Below are positions 15,869-24,600 of a DNA stretch of 64,000 nucleotides, piece by piece. Numbering within the stretch: the stretch's first letter is position 1; each line of letters begins with the position of its first letter. This DNA comes from Pedococcus bigeumensis (GTDB lineage Bacteria; Actinomycetota; Actinomycetes; Actinomycetales; Dermatophilaceae): the NCBI RefSeq assembly GCF_006438965.1, contig NZ_RCZM01000005.1:310001-374000 (forward strand). The letters are read 5' to 3'. The notes below the pieces were generated by a model that was not told the origin of the DNA, did no database searches, and worked only from the letters and a program-made list of their open reading frames with translations. The position numbers were made by a program, and so were the translations under genes.

Positions 15869-18301
15869 ATGCAAGAACGTGCCTCCGACCTCGGAAAAGT
15901 CGTCAGCCTGCTGGGAGCCTTCGTCGCCATCGCGGTGATCGCGGGCTTCCTGGCGGCCGGTCTGCTGATCCCCGCAGCCTTCGCCACGGGACAGGCCGCC
16001 ACCGGCGGAGTCAAGATGTTCGACGACCTCCCGGGCGAGTTCACGGCCACCCAGCTGTCGCAGCAGTCCACCATCAAGGACGCGCGCGGCGGGATCCTCG
16101 CGACCCCCCAGCAGGAGAACCGGATCGTCGTCAACCTCAAGGACGTCGCGCCGATCATGCAGAAGGCCCAGATCGCGATCGAGGACAGCCGGTTCTACGA
16201 GCACGGCGGCGTCGACCCCCGCGGCATCCTGCGCGCGGTGGCGTCCAACGCCCAGGGCGGAGACGTCCAGGGTGCGTCCACGCTGACCCAGCAGTACGTC
16301 AAGCTGACGCTGCAGGAGAACGCCCTGCGCAACAACGACGAGGAAGCAGCACAGGCGGCGGTACGCAAGAGCGCGGCCCGCAAGGTGCAGGAGATCAAGT
16401 ACGCGGTCACGCTCGAGAAGGAGATGACCAAGGACCAGATCCTGCAGGGCTACCTCAACCTGGCCTACTACGGCGACCTGGCCTATGGCGTCGAGGCAGC
16501 CTCGCAGCACTACTTCAGCGTCCCTGCGAAGAAGCTCAGCCTCCCGCAGGCTGCCCTGCTCGCCGGCCTGGTGCAGAACCCCGGGAGGACCGACCCGGTG
16601 CACTACCCCGATAAGGCCCAGGCCCGCCGCGACATCGTCCTGGACCGGATGCACGCCCTCGGCATCATCAGCGACAAGGATCTCAAGACCTCCAAGGCGA
16701 TCCCGGTCGGGAAGATGCTCAAGCTGAAGAACCCGCTGAGCAACTGCGACGCCTCGTCCGAGCCGTTCTTCTGCAACTACGTCATGGAGTACCTCCAGGA
16801 CACCAGCAACCACGCGCTGGACGCCCTCGGGAAGACCGAGCCGGAGCGGATCAAGAACATCACCGGCGGTGGGCTGACCATCCAGACCACCCTCGACCCA
16901 CGGATCCAGGAGCAGTCGCTCAAGGACCTGACCAAGCGGGTCCCCTTCGCCAACAAGGCGATGCGCAAGGACACCGAGCACGACAAGAGCCCGATCGGAC
17001 GGTCTCGCATGGTCGGTGCCGCCGCCAGCATCATCGAGCCCGGGACCGGCAAGGTCCTGGCGATGGTCCAGAACTCGCGGTACCCCACCACCAAGAAGCA
17101 GCAGAACCAGTACGGCTTCACCCAGGTGAACTGGAACGTCGACACCAAGTACCAGGGAACCACCGGCTTCCAGTTCGGCTCGACGGCCAAGATGTACGCG
17201 ATCGTGCGGGCCCTCGAGACCGGCACCCCGGTGAACGGGACCGTGCCGTCCAAGTTCGCCAGCACCACCCGTCCCGCGATCTACACGCCCAAGGAGCAGG
17301 GCTCCTGCGGTGACATCAGGGACTGGAGCGTGAAGAACGACTTCGCGGTTGGCGGCAAGCCGATCCCGTTCCGCAAGGCCACCGCACAGTCCATCAACAC
17401 CGCGTTCGCCTCCCTCGCCATGAAGCTGGGGACGACCAAGGTGCGCGACACCATGACCAAGATGCACCTGACCCAGGGTGACGGGTCGAAGATCGGGTGC
17501 AACCCGAGCTCGGTGCTGGGTACCGGCGTGGTCACGCCCCTGACGCTCGCGTCGTCCTACGCCACCCTGGCCAACAACGGCAAGTACTGCGCGCCCAACC
17601 CGATCCTGTCGATCACCACGGCCGACAAGAAGCCGCTCAAGATCGGTGCGACCCCGTGCAAGCAGGTCATCGACCCCGATGTGGCCAAGGGCGCCACCGA
17701 GCTGCTGAAGGGCGTCATCAAGGACGGCACCGGCAAGGCCGCCACCCTGGGCGCACGACCGGCGGCCGGCAAGACGGGCACCACCGACGACCACGTCGAG
17801 TCCTGGTTCGTCGGCTACACCGTCCAGCGTGCCACCGCCGTGTGGGTGGGCACGCCGTACTCCCAGCAGGGCATGAACCACATCACCCTCGCCGGCAGGG
17901 GCTACTCCGGCGTCTTCGGTGGTGACATCGCTGCACCGATCTGGAAGGACCTCACCGAGACGGCCTCGGAGGGTCTCCCGATCCGCCAGTTCGACGACCC
18001 CAGCACCAAGGTCCTGAACGGCGACAAGATCTCGGTGCCCTACGTCAGCGGCCTGTCCGTCGAGGCGGCCACGGCCAGGCTCAAGGACGCTGGCTTCCTC
18101 GCGCAGGTGGCCGGCAAGACCAACAGTGGGCTGCCCCAGGGTTTCGTGGTCTACACCGACCCCAGCGGCTCAGCCGTCCGCGGCTCGACGATCGGTCTCT
18201 ACACCTCGTCCGGGGTCGCGTCCACGCCGACCCCGACCAAGACGCCTAACCCCAAGCCGACCAAGACCAAGGGTCCACCGCCCCCGCCGGGCAAGCACTG
18301 A
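15869..18301 (+). CDS. ponA2: Bifunctional class A penicillin-binding protein PonA2
   Basis: 810 residues, the size of mycobacterial PonA2. One N-terminal membrane anchor (about residues 12-36) is followed by a glycosyltransferase domain with IEDSRFYEHGGVDPRGILRA and QGASTLTQQYVKLTL. The transpeptidase has FQFGSTAKMYAI (SxxK), SINTAFASL (SxN) and GKTGTTDDHVESW (KTG). A PASTA-like domain (YVSGLSVEAATARLKDAGF) and a Pro/Thr/Lys-rich tail end the protein. It polymerises and cross-links peptidoglycan at the outer face of the membrane. Position beside whiB4 matches Rv3682. Confidence 0.96.
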   Translation: MQERASDLGKVVSLLGAFVAIAVIAGFLAAGLLIPAAFATGQAATGGVKMFDDLPGEFTATQLSQQSTIKDARGGILATPQQENRIVVNLKDVAPIMQKAQIAIEDSRFYEHGGVDPRGILRAVASNAQGGDVQGASTLTQQYVKLTLQENALRNNDEEAAQAAVRKSAARKVQEIKYAVTLEKEMTKDQILQGYLNLAYYGDLAYGVEAASQHYFSVPAKKLSLPQAALLAGLVQNPGRTDPVHYPDKAQARRDIVLDRMHALGIISDKDLKTSKAIPVGKMLKLKNPLSNCDASSEPFFCNYVMEYLQDTSNHALDALGKTEPERIKNITGGGLTIQTTLDPRIQEQSLKDLTKRVPFANKAMRKDTEHDKSPIGRSRMVGAAASIIEPGTGKVLAMVQNSRYPTTKKQQNQYGFTQVNWNVDTKYQGTTGFQFGSTAKMYAIVRALETGTPVNGTVPSKFASTTRPAIYTPKEQGSCGDIRDWSVKNDFAVGGKPIPFRKATAQSINTAFASLAMKLGTTKVRDTMTKMHLTQGDGSKIGCNPSSVLGTGVVTPLTLASSYATLANNGKYCAPNPILSITTADKKPLKIGATPCKQVIDPDVAKGATELLKGVIKDGTGKAATLGARPAAGKTGTTDDHVESWFVGYTVQRATAVWVGTPYSQQGMNHITLAGRGYSGVFGGDIAAPIWKDLTETASEGLPIRQFDDPSTKVLNGDKISVPYVSGLSVEAATARLKDAGFLAQVAGKTNSGLPQGFVVYTDPSGSAVRGSTIGLYTSSGVASTPTPTKTPNPKPTKTKGPPPPPGKH

Positions 18302-18305
18302 CGTC

Positions 18306-18350
18306 ACGTCGAAGGGGCTCCTCACCGGCGCTGAGGAGCCCCTTCGACGT
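18306..18350. terminator. Strong hairpin terminator after ponA2
   Basis: Perfect 19-bp stem (18306-18324 with 18332-18350) and a 7-nt loop, starting 4 bp past the stop codon. Confidence 0.85.
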
Positions 18351-18351
18351 T

Positions 18352-18405
18352 GGTATGCCGTGCGGTTCCGGGCGCCGCGCGGGCGCGCCGGCCGCGCGGC
18401 ATACC
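18352..18405. terminator. Hairpin built from two opposed GTATGCCG words
   Basis: GGTATGCCGTGCGG and CCGCGCGGCATACC form a 14-bp stem with one G-U wobble around a very GC-rich loop, directly behind the ponA2 terminator and facing the convergent GatB/YqeY gene. The stem ends are copies of the dispersed 8-mer. Confidence 0.55.
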
Positions 18406-18419
18406 TGAACTCTCTGGTC

Positions 18420-18884
18420 TCAGCCCGCGCTCAGGGCCGCCTTGACGACGGCAGCGACGCGGCCCCCGTCGGCGCGACCGGCCACGACGGCCTGGGCGGC
18501 CTTCATGACCTGGCCCAGCTGCGGCATGCCAGTGGCTCCGGTCTGTTCGATGGCGGCCGCCACGATCGTGGCGAGCTCGCCGTCGGAGAGCTGGGCGGGC
18601 AGGTAGGCCTCGAGGACGAGGAGCTCGGCCTCCTCCTTGGCGGCGAGCTCGGGACGGGCCGCGTCGGTGTAGGCGGCCGCGGCCTCCTTGCGCTTCTTGG
18701 CCTCCTTGGCCAGCACCTTGAGGATCTCGTCGTCGCTGAGCTCACGGGCCTCGGTGCCGGAGACCTCTTCGTTGGTGATGGCGGTCAGCGCCAGGCGCAG
18801 GGTGCCCGAACGCACCTGGTCGCGCTGCCGGATCGCGTCGGTGAGGTCGCTCTGGACGGTGGCCTTGAGGCTCTGGTCGGTCAT
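18420..18884 (-). CDS. GatB/YqeY-domain protein
   Basis: 154 residues with the YqeY pattern: RDQVRSGTLRLALTAITNEEV, ILKVLAKEAKKRKEAAAAY and LVLEAYLPAQLSD. The fold matches the tail domain of the GatB amidotransferase subunit, which binds tRNA; the free-standing protein's role is unsettled. Single gene, divergent from the phosphoesterase by 78 bp. Confidence 0.92.
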   Translation of the reverse strand: MTDQSLKATVQSDLTDAIRQRDQVRSGTLRLALTAITNEEVSGTEARELSDDEILKVLAKEAKKRKEAAAAYTDAARPELAAKEEAELLVLEAYLPAQLSDGELATIVAAAIEQTGATGMPQLGQVMKAAQAVVAGRADGGRVAAVVKAALSAG

Positions 18885-18962
18885 GGGGCCAGTCTCGCAG
18901 GCAGGGGGTGGTCCGACCTACCGACATTTCCCGGCAGGGACCGGTTTGCAAGGATGGCGGTG

Positions 18963-19898
18963 ATGAACAGGATCCTGGGGACTGCTGCTGGTGTCGTCGC
19001 GCTGGGCGTTGGCGGCATCGGGTACGCCAGTGTGGTCGAGCGGAACTGGTTCGCGCTGCGGCGGTTCACCGTCCCGGTGCTGGCTCCCGGGACGGCCCCT
19101 TTGCGCATCCTGCAGATCTCGGACCTGCACCTCGTGCCACGGCAACGACGCCGCATCGAGTGGGTGCGGGGACTCGCTGCGTTGTCGCCCGACCTGGTCG
19201 TCAACTCCGGCGACAACCTGGCTGCCCTCGACGCGGTGCCGGGAGCCCTGCACGCGATGGAGCCGCTGTTCGCCTTCCCCGGCGTCTTCGTCATGGGGTC
19301 GAACGACTACTACGCGCCGGTGCCCAAGAACCCGGCCCGCTACCTGACCCGCCGCCACGCCGAGGCGCCGCCAGGCCTGGTGCACCTGCCTACCGAGGAC
19401 CTGCGCGCCGGCATGCGCGACGGCGGCTGGGTCGACCTCGACAACGTGCGCACCACGATCACGGTGGGGGGTGCCGCGGTCGAGCTGGTGGGCACCGATG
19501 ACGCCCACATCCGCAACGACAGGTATGCCGAGGTGGCCGGTTCCGCGTCGGATGCTGTGGCGGTGACCATCGGCGTCACCCACGCGCCCTACCAGCGGGT
19601 GCTGGACCCGATGGCGGCCGACGGAGCGCGGCTGCTGATTGCCGGCCACACCCACGGCGGGCAGCTGGCGCTGCCGTTCTACGGCGCGCTGGTGACCAAC
19701 TGCGACCTGCCGACCGACCGCGCCAAGGGCGTCTCCCGGTGGTGGCCCGGAGCAGGTTCGACGCCCTCGTCAGCGGCTCCCCCGGATGCCGCCTGGCTGC
19801 ACGTGTCGGCCGGGCTCGGCACGTCGCCGTACGCCCCCGTGCGGTTCGCCTGCCGGCCGGAGGCCACCCTGCTCACCCTGGTGCCGCGCGACGCCTGA
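18963..19898 (+). CDS. Calcineurin-like metallophosphoesterase, membrane-anchored
   Basis: 311 residues. An N-terminal hydrophobic helix (about residues 4-23, GTAAGVVALGVGGIGYASVV) anchors or exports the protein. Metal ligands are in QISDLHLVP, NSGDNL, GSNDYY (the subgroup form of GNHD), VTHAPY and AGHTHGGQL. Two Met codons are possible: the second (18963) has AAGG 9 nt upstream, the first is at 18954. Position after ponA2 matches Rv3683. Substrate unknown; YkuE-type homologues act at the envelope. Confidence 0.9.
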   Translation: MNRILGTAAGVVALGVGGIGYASVVERNWFALRRFTVPVLAPGTAPLRILQISDLHLVPRQRRRIEWVRGLAALSPDLVVNSGDNLAALDAVPGALHAMEPLFAFPGVFVMGSNDYYAPVPKNPARYLTRRHAEAPPGLVHLPTEDLRAGMRDGGWVDLDNVRTTITVGGAAVELVGTDDAHIRNDRYAEVAGSASDAVAVTIGVTHAPYQRVLDPMAADGARLLIAGHTHGGQLALPFYGALVTNCDLPTDRAKGVSRWWPGAGSTPSSAAPPDAAWLHVSAGLGTSPYAPVRFACRPEATLLTLVPRDA

Positions 19899-19937
19899 CC
19901 AGGCGCTGGTGACCGTTCCTTGACCGCCCCTCCTACC

Positions 19938-19961
19938 GTTCGTGGTCACTGAGCCACGAAC
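19938..19961. terminator. Hairpin downstream of phosphoesterase
   Basis: GTTCGTGG (19938-19945) and CCACGAAC (19954-19961) form a perfect 8-bp stem with an 8-nt loop in the gap between the phosphoesterase and tRNA-Pro. A second weak stem (CCACAA...TTGTGG) follows at about 19981. Confidence 0.5.
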
Positions 19962-20051
19962 AGCCGCCAGCCGCACGGATCCACAACTGTTTGTGGCTCG
20001 CGGGCCACCGATGGCAGCGCCCGACCGCGCGCTGGCGGCGCGGCATACCGA

Positions 20052-20082
20052 TTGGGAGCGGCCGGGTCGGGTGGGCTATCCT
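20052..20082 (+). promoter_or_regulatory. Candidate tRNA-Pro promoter
   Basis: TTGGGA (20052-20057) and TATCCT (20077-20082) with a 19-bp spacer, ending 45 bp before the mature tRNA. The spacer is slightly long, so assignment is tentative. Confidence 0.4.
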
Positions 20083-20127
20083 TCACTGTCGCTGCTCCCG
20101 TCGAACTGGCGTGGGTGGCGATTGCCA

Positions 20128-20204
<77 letters not shown>

Positions 20205-20219
20205 GCAGAACAGCACGGC

Positions 20220-20254
20220 AAAGGCCCTCCGTCGGATTCGCGACGAGGGCCTTT
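20220..20254 (+). terminator. Terminator after tRNA-Pro
   Basis: AAAGGCCCTC (20220-20229) pairs with GAGGGCCTTT (20245-20254): a perfect 10-bp stem ending in T residues, extended inside by GTC/GAC. Confidence 0.85.
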
Positions 20255-20349
20255 GTCGTGGCTGAGGGACTGTGCATCCGGTTCGCGTCGACAGGTGAGG
20301 CGTGCGCCTCGACAGGTGCGGGCGCCGCTTCGGGAGGGTCGTCCCGGAG

Positions 20350-20709
20350 TCAGTCGGTCCGCGGCTGCGGCTTGAAGAGGCGCACCTCGTGGGGCCAGCC
20401 GCACGCCGCCGAGATCTTGCCCGCCCACATCTTGGCGGCCTCGTCGTCGGCCACCTCCACGACGGCGAACCCACCCAGGAACTCCTTGGTCTCGACGTAG
20501 GGACCGTCGGTGATCAGCACCGTCCCACCGGTGGGGTCGGCGCTGTAGACCGGGCCGTCCTCCTCCTCCAGCCCCCCGGCGAAGACGTACACGCCGGCCG
20601 CCTTCATCTCGTTCACGACCGCCATGGCGAGGGGTCCGCGCTCGCGGAACCACTCCTCGGTGTGGTCGCCGACCCACTGCTGGTTGAAGTACAAGAGGTA
20701 CTCGGCCAC
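20350..20709 (-). CDS. YciI-like (DGPF/YCII-domain) protein
   Basis: 119 residues: AEYLLYFNQQWVGD at the start, LITDGPYVETKEFLGGFAVVEV with the DGP-ETKE-GG pattern of the YCII/DGPF family, and a short C-terminal helix. Often linked to ECF sigma factors and PhnB proteins, but none is adjacent here. Role unknown. Single gene, convergent with the tRNA. Confidence 0.88.
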   Translation of the reverse strand: MAEYLLYFNQQWVGDHTEEWFRERGPLAMAVVNEMKAAGVYVFAGGLEEEDGPVYSADPTGGTVLITDGPYVETKEFLGGFAVVEVADDEAAKMWAGKISAACGWPHEVRLFKPQPRTD

Positions 20710-21074
20710 GACTGCTCCTTCTGCTGGGGCGGACCCGGGTGGCCGCCTTCACCTACCCCACGAACGGTGGCAGACGAATCCGACACGGTCGTCACGGGAA
20801 ATCGACGCATCCGAGGCGCTGGTGGGCGCAGCCCTATCGCGCCCCCATCTACCTGCGGTTTCACGGTGTTCGGACGCGATCCTTGGCTCGCGTCGAGGAG
20901 GTCTCGATGGAGCGAAAACCCAAGGGGCGCATGATAATCCATAAGTCTTGATCGCGCGCGTCGAGATGATTTCAAGATCATCCGTTCAACTGCTGGCGAC
21001 ACGCGCGGGGACGCTGCTCTACTGGTCGAGGGAGTGGGTCACCGCTCCGCGGGGCCAATGGCAGAGGTCACCGA
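20710..21074. other. 365-bp divergent intergenic region upstream of the giant-protein unit
   Basis: No supported gene. It is more AT-rich than its surroundings around 20925-20985. Possible elements for the plus-strand unit are an extended -10-like TGATAAT (20932-20938) and an inverted repeat GATGAT-TTCAAG-ATCATC (20965-20982). AGAGGT lies 7 nt before the ATG of the first gene. No convincing -35 was found. Confidence 0.4.
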
Positions 21075-21686
21075 ATGGCTGCTGGAGTCGGTAAGGCGAC
21101 GGGGTTGAGCGCGGTCCTCAAGGACGCGTCCACTCTCAAGGCGATCCGCGGTGCCGAGCGGCTCAAGCCCGGTGACGTGCCCAAGAAGGGCGTGACCCTC
21201 AAGGCGGCCGAGGCGACGCGCCTGCTGCGCAGCGTCATCCGCTTCGTCGCCGACGTGCCCGCCGACTCCTCACCGATCGTGGTGTGGGAGCAGGAGGGCA
21301 GCGAGCTCTGGGTCGACATCTCGACGGTCTCGCTCACCTGCATCCCGGGTGTGATCCGGGTAGCCGTCAAGGTCGGCTGCGACCAGCTGCCCGAACCGGC
21401 CATGATCACCGTCCCCTTCGGGGTCGGAACACCTGAAGCACCAACGGGTCTCGTGATGTCGAGCCTGAGCCGGCTCGACGGGCCCGAGGTCGTCACCGGA
21501 CGCTGGACCGCGGCGCTGACGGCCTTCACCTGGGAGGCGATCCTGGAGCTCGCGAGCCGGATGTGTGCCGAGCTCGGGCGGGATGCCACCGGCCTGCCGC
21601 TCATCCCGGGGTCGATCGCCGCGGGGTCGCAGACCTTCGTCGTGCAGCCGATGGCTCGCAACGACCTGTCCGGGCTGAGGCGCTGA
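21075..21686 (+). CDS. Conserved-unit protein of unknown function (203 aa), first gene of giant-protein operon
   Basis: I do not recognise this 203-residue protein. It starts with an Ala/Lys-rich basic segment (residues 1-45), then mixed strands and helices (ATRLLRSVIRFVADVP, VVWEQEGSELWVDISTVSL, VIRVAVKVGCDQL). It has no signal peptide or membrane segment. The ATG follows AGAGGT at 7 nt. The stop is 3 bp from the giant gene, so co-expression is near certain. It could be an adaptor or chaperone for the giant protein; that is inference from position only. Confidence 0.8.
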   Translation: MAAGVGKATGLSAVLKDASTLKAIRGAERLKPGDVPKKGVTLKAAEATRLLRSVIRFVADVPADSSPIVVWEQEGSELWVDISTVSLTCIPGVIRVAVKVGCDQLPEPAMITVPFGVGTPEAPTGLVMSSLSRLDGPEVVTGRWTAALTAFTWEAILELASRMCAELGRDATGLPLIPGSIAAGSQTFVVQPMARNDLSGLRR

Positions 21687-21689
21687 GCG

Positions 21690-24600
21690 ATGACACTGAC
21701 CCAGGACGGGATGGGCGCCTTCGGGTCGCTCGCCCAGGCCCTGGGCATCACCGACGGGTCAGCGGCCAACAGCGCCTGGTTCGGCGACCCGATGGGCACC
21801 TCAGGCAACACCCACGGGCTGACGACGATCCTCGCCGACACCGGTCAGCGGGACGCGCTGATCGCGTTCGTCGACGAGGCCCTCGGCCCGCCGGAGCTGC
21901 ACCGCGAGGGTGAGCAGAAGTGGATCCCCCTGTTCGCCGAGTCCTCGCCGGCGATCACCGTGTATGCCGTCGTCGAGCCAGTCCAGGGCGCGGTGCGGGT
22001 GGGCGTCGCCGTGGAGCACCAGGCCGGCACCGGAGCGCCGACGGTCAAGACGACGATCCACGTCCCGATCTTCCACGTCCCCCGCACCGGCCAGACCGAC
22101 AGTCGCCCTACTGACGCAACGCTTCCACGCTGGCTGCTCCTCGGCCGACCCGGCGGCCGCATCACCATCGGCGTCGAGGCCGACTTCGCGGCCGCTCCGC
22201 CGGTCCCCGGCGAGGCCTACCTCGGCGGCGCGAACATCAAGCTCGCCATCCCGACCACGGCCGACGACACCGTCGGCTTCTCCCTCTCGCTCGTCGACCT
22301 CCAGCTCCCCGGCGCGACGACGCCCCAGAGCCGCACCCTCGACCTGGACTCCCTGACCACGCTCGGCGCCGACGTCCTCGAGTTCGTCATCGGCATGGTG
22401 CGGCAGCAGATCGACGCCCTCAACCCGGCCGACCCGGTCTTCCGGCACGTCATGGGCCTGGCCGGGATGCTCGGCCTGCGCGGGCCCGCTGTCGGCGTCC
22501 CACCCCTGCCGATCGCCGAGCTCCCGACCCGCGGCCTGGCCGCCCTCGTTCAGTGGGTCGAGTCGATCCTGGAGGACGACGACACGCTGGACGCCTGGCT
22601 GGCCGAGCTCGCCCGCCTCGTCGGCGGGCTGCCCGATGCCGCGACCAACTCGGTGGGCTTCGCCATCGGCCCGGCAACGCTGCGACTCGGCCTGCGCGTG
22701 ACGCCCGGCACCGGTGGACACGCGACCCTCGTGCCGTGGCTGGACGTCCGCTGGTCGCCGGCACCGGGGACGGCGGACCTGGCGGCGACCGTCGACCTCC
22801 TGCGGGCGGACACCGGCACCGGGGCCGTGACCGCCGTCCCGGGGCTGCGGGCCGAGGCGGTCTTCGGCAACCAGGCCACCGGCGGCACACCGCTGCTGAC
22901 CGGTGCCACCGCGGTGGCCGGGCTGCGCGTCGGCATCGGCCTGGACGCGGCACGACAACCGGCCTTCACGCTGACCCTCCACGGGGTCGACCTCCCCGGC
23001 GGCATCCACCACGACCTGCTCGACCTCTCGTCGCCGCAGGCCGCCGTCGCCGCGGTCGACTCGGTCGTGTCCACGGCCCTCGCCGCCGCGCTCGCGGGCC
23101 TCGGCGGAGCCCAAGGTGCCGTCGAGCGGCTCCTGGGCATCGCGGCCCCGGCCAACGTCACCGCCATCACCGCGTCGGCCCTCATCGCCGACCCGATGGC
23201 CGCGGTCCGGAACTACTGGCTCGACGTCCTGCAGACCCCGAACGCCATGGCCGACGTCCTCGGCCACCTGGCCGAGCTGCTCACCGGCACGGCGCAGGTC
23301 CCGACCCACACTGGCGCCGTGGGCAACCCGTGGCGGCTCGACATCGCCACCGGCGTCGGCCTGCGTGCCTGGCGCGAGACCGACAGCACGCACGGCACCG
23401 ACACCCTCGTCCTCGCCCTCGGCGCCGATGCGGCACTGCCCGTCCTCACCGACCTCGAGGTCGCCGTGGGCGCCGACGTGGTACTCCTGCGGGCTGAGCT
23501 CACGGGCGGTCACCTGTCGCTCGCCAGCGGAGCCAACGCCCAAGTGGTGCTCCGGCCCGTCGGCACCGACCCGAAGACCCTCGACCTCGAGCTCGCCACG
23601 ATCGCCTTCACCGGCATCGGCGTCGCGGCCACCTGGGCCCCGAGCGCGGGACTGGCCGCCCGCGTCCTCGGCGACGGGCTCAGCGTCACCTACACCGACC
23701 CGCGCACCCTCCTGCCGCGCGTGCACGGCATACCCCTGCCCGAGGTGTCGCCCACCGGGGTCGTGACGTTCACGCCCGACTGGGACCAGATCGAGGGCCT
23801 GGTCACCGCCTTGCTCGGCGGGGCGCGGTCCGACGTCGTCGGCACCCTCCTGGACCTCGTCGGGTGGCGCGGGACGGGCGCGCACCTGCGTCTCGGCGCC
23901 CTCATCGCCGACCCCGGCACGGCCGTCGAGAACTGGCTGCTCGACCTCGCCCTGGACTGCGCCCACATACGCACGGCGCTGGGCCCCGTCGCGCAGCTGC
24001 TCAGCGGCGGCGCGCTCACGACGCCGTTCGGGGGTGGCCGGCCGGCCGATCCCTACCGGTGCCCGATCGGCGGCGATGCCCGCGCGCCCGGTCTGGCGGT
24101 CTGGACCGTCCCCGGCTGCCCGCCCGTCTCGACCGCCGGTCCCGGTGGACCCGGCTATGCCGAGCTGCTGCGGGGCTACACGGTGCCCGACGGGCGAGCG
24201 GTCGCCGCCACGCTGCGCGCGGCCCGCACGAGTGCGCCCGACCTGGCCGACCTCCTGGTGGGCCGGACCAGACTGGGCGAGGGCATCGACTCCCTCGTCA
24301 CCCGCTGGAAGGACACCGACGGCGTCGTCGGTGCGGTGGCGCCCACCGGCGTGACCACGAACGTCCTCACCGGCCTGTCGTATGCCGAGCTGGTCGCCAA
24401 CGGGCGAACCGGCAGCTACGTCCTGGACGGGGTCGGGGTCGCCAAGGACACTGTGGTCCACGTCGGCTGCGGCGCGGACTGGCTCACCGGTGTGCCGAGC
24501 AACCGCGCGGTCGACGCGACGTCGACCGCACCCACGGCGATGCCCGACGCGACGACCGGACAGTGGTTCGTCCAGCTGCCCACTCCCCCGTCGGTCGCCA

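Noticed and set aside
18126-18962. Upstream extension of the phosphoesterase reading frame through the ponA2 terminator
   Set aside because: Crosses a perfect terminator and the antisense GatB/YqeY gene; the export-like start at 18963 is far better.
19897-19912. Short inverted repeat ACCAG-GCG-CTGGT at the end of the phosphoesterase gene
   Set aside because: Only 5 bp per arm and GC-rich; expected by chance in this composition.
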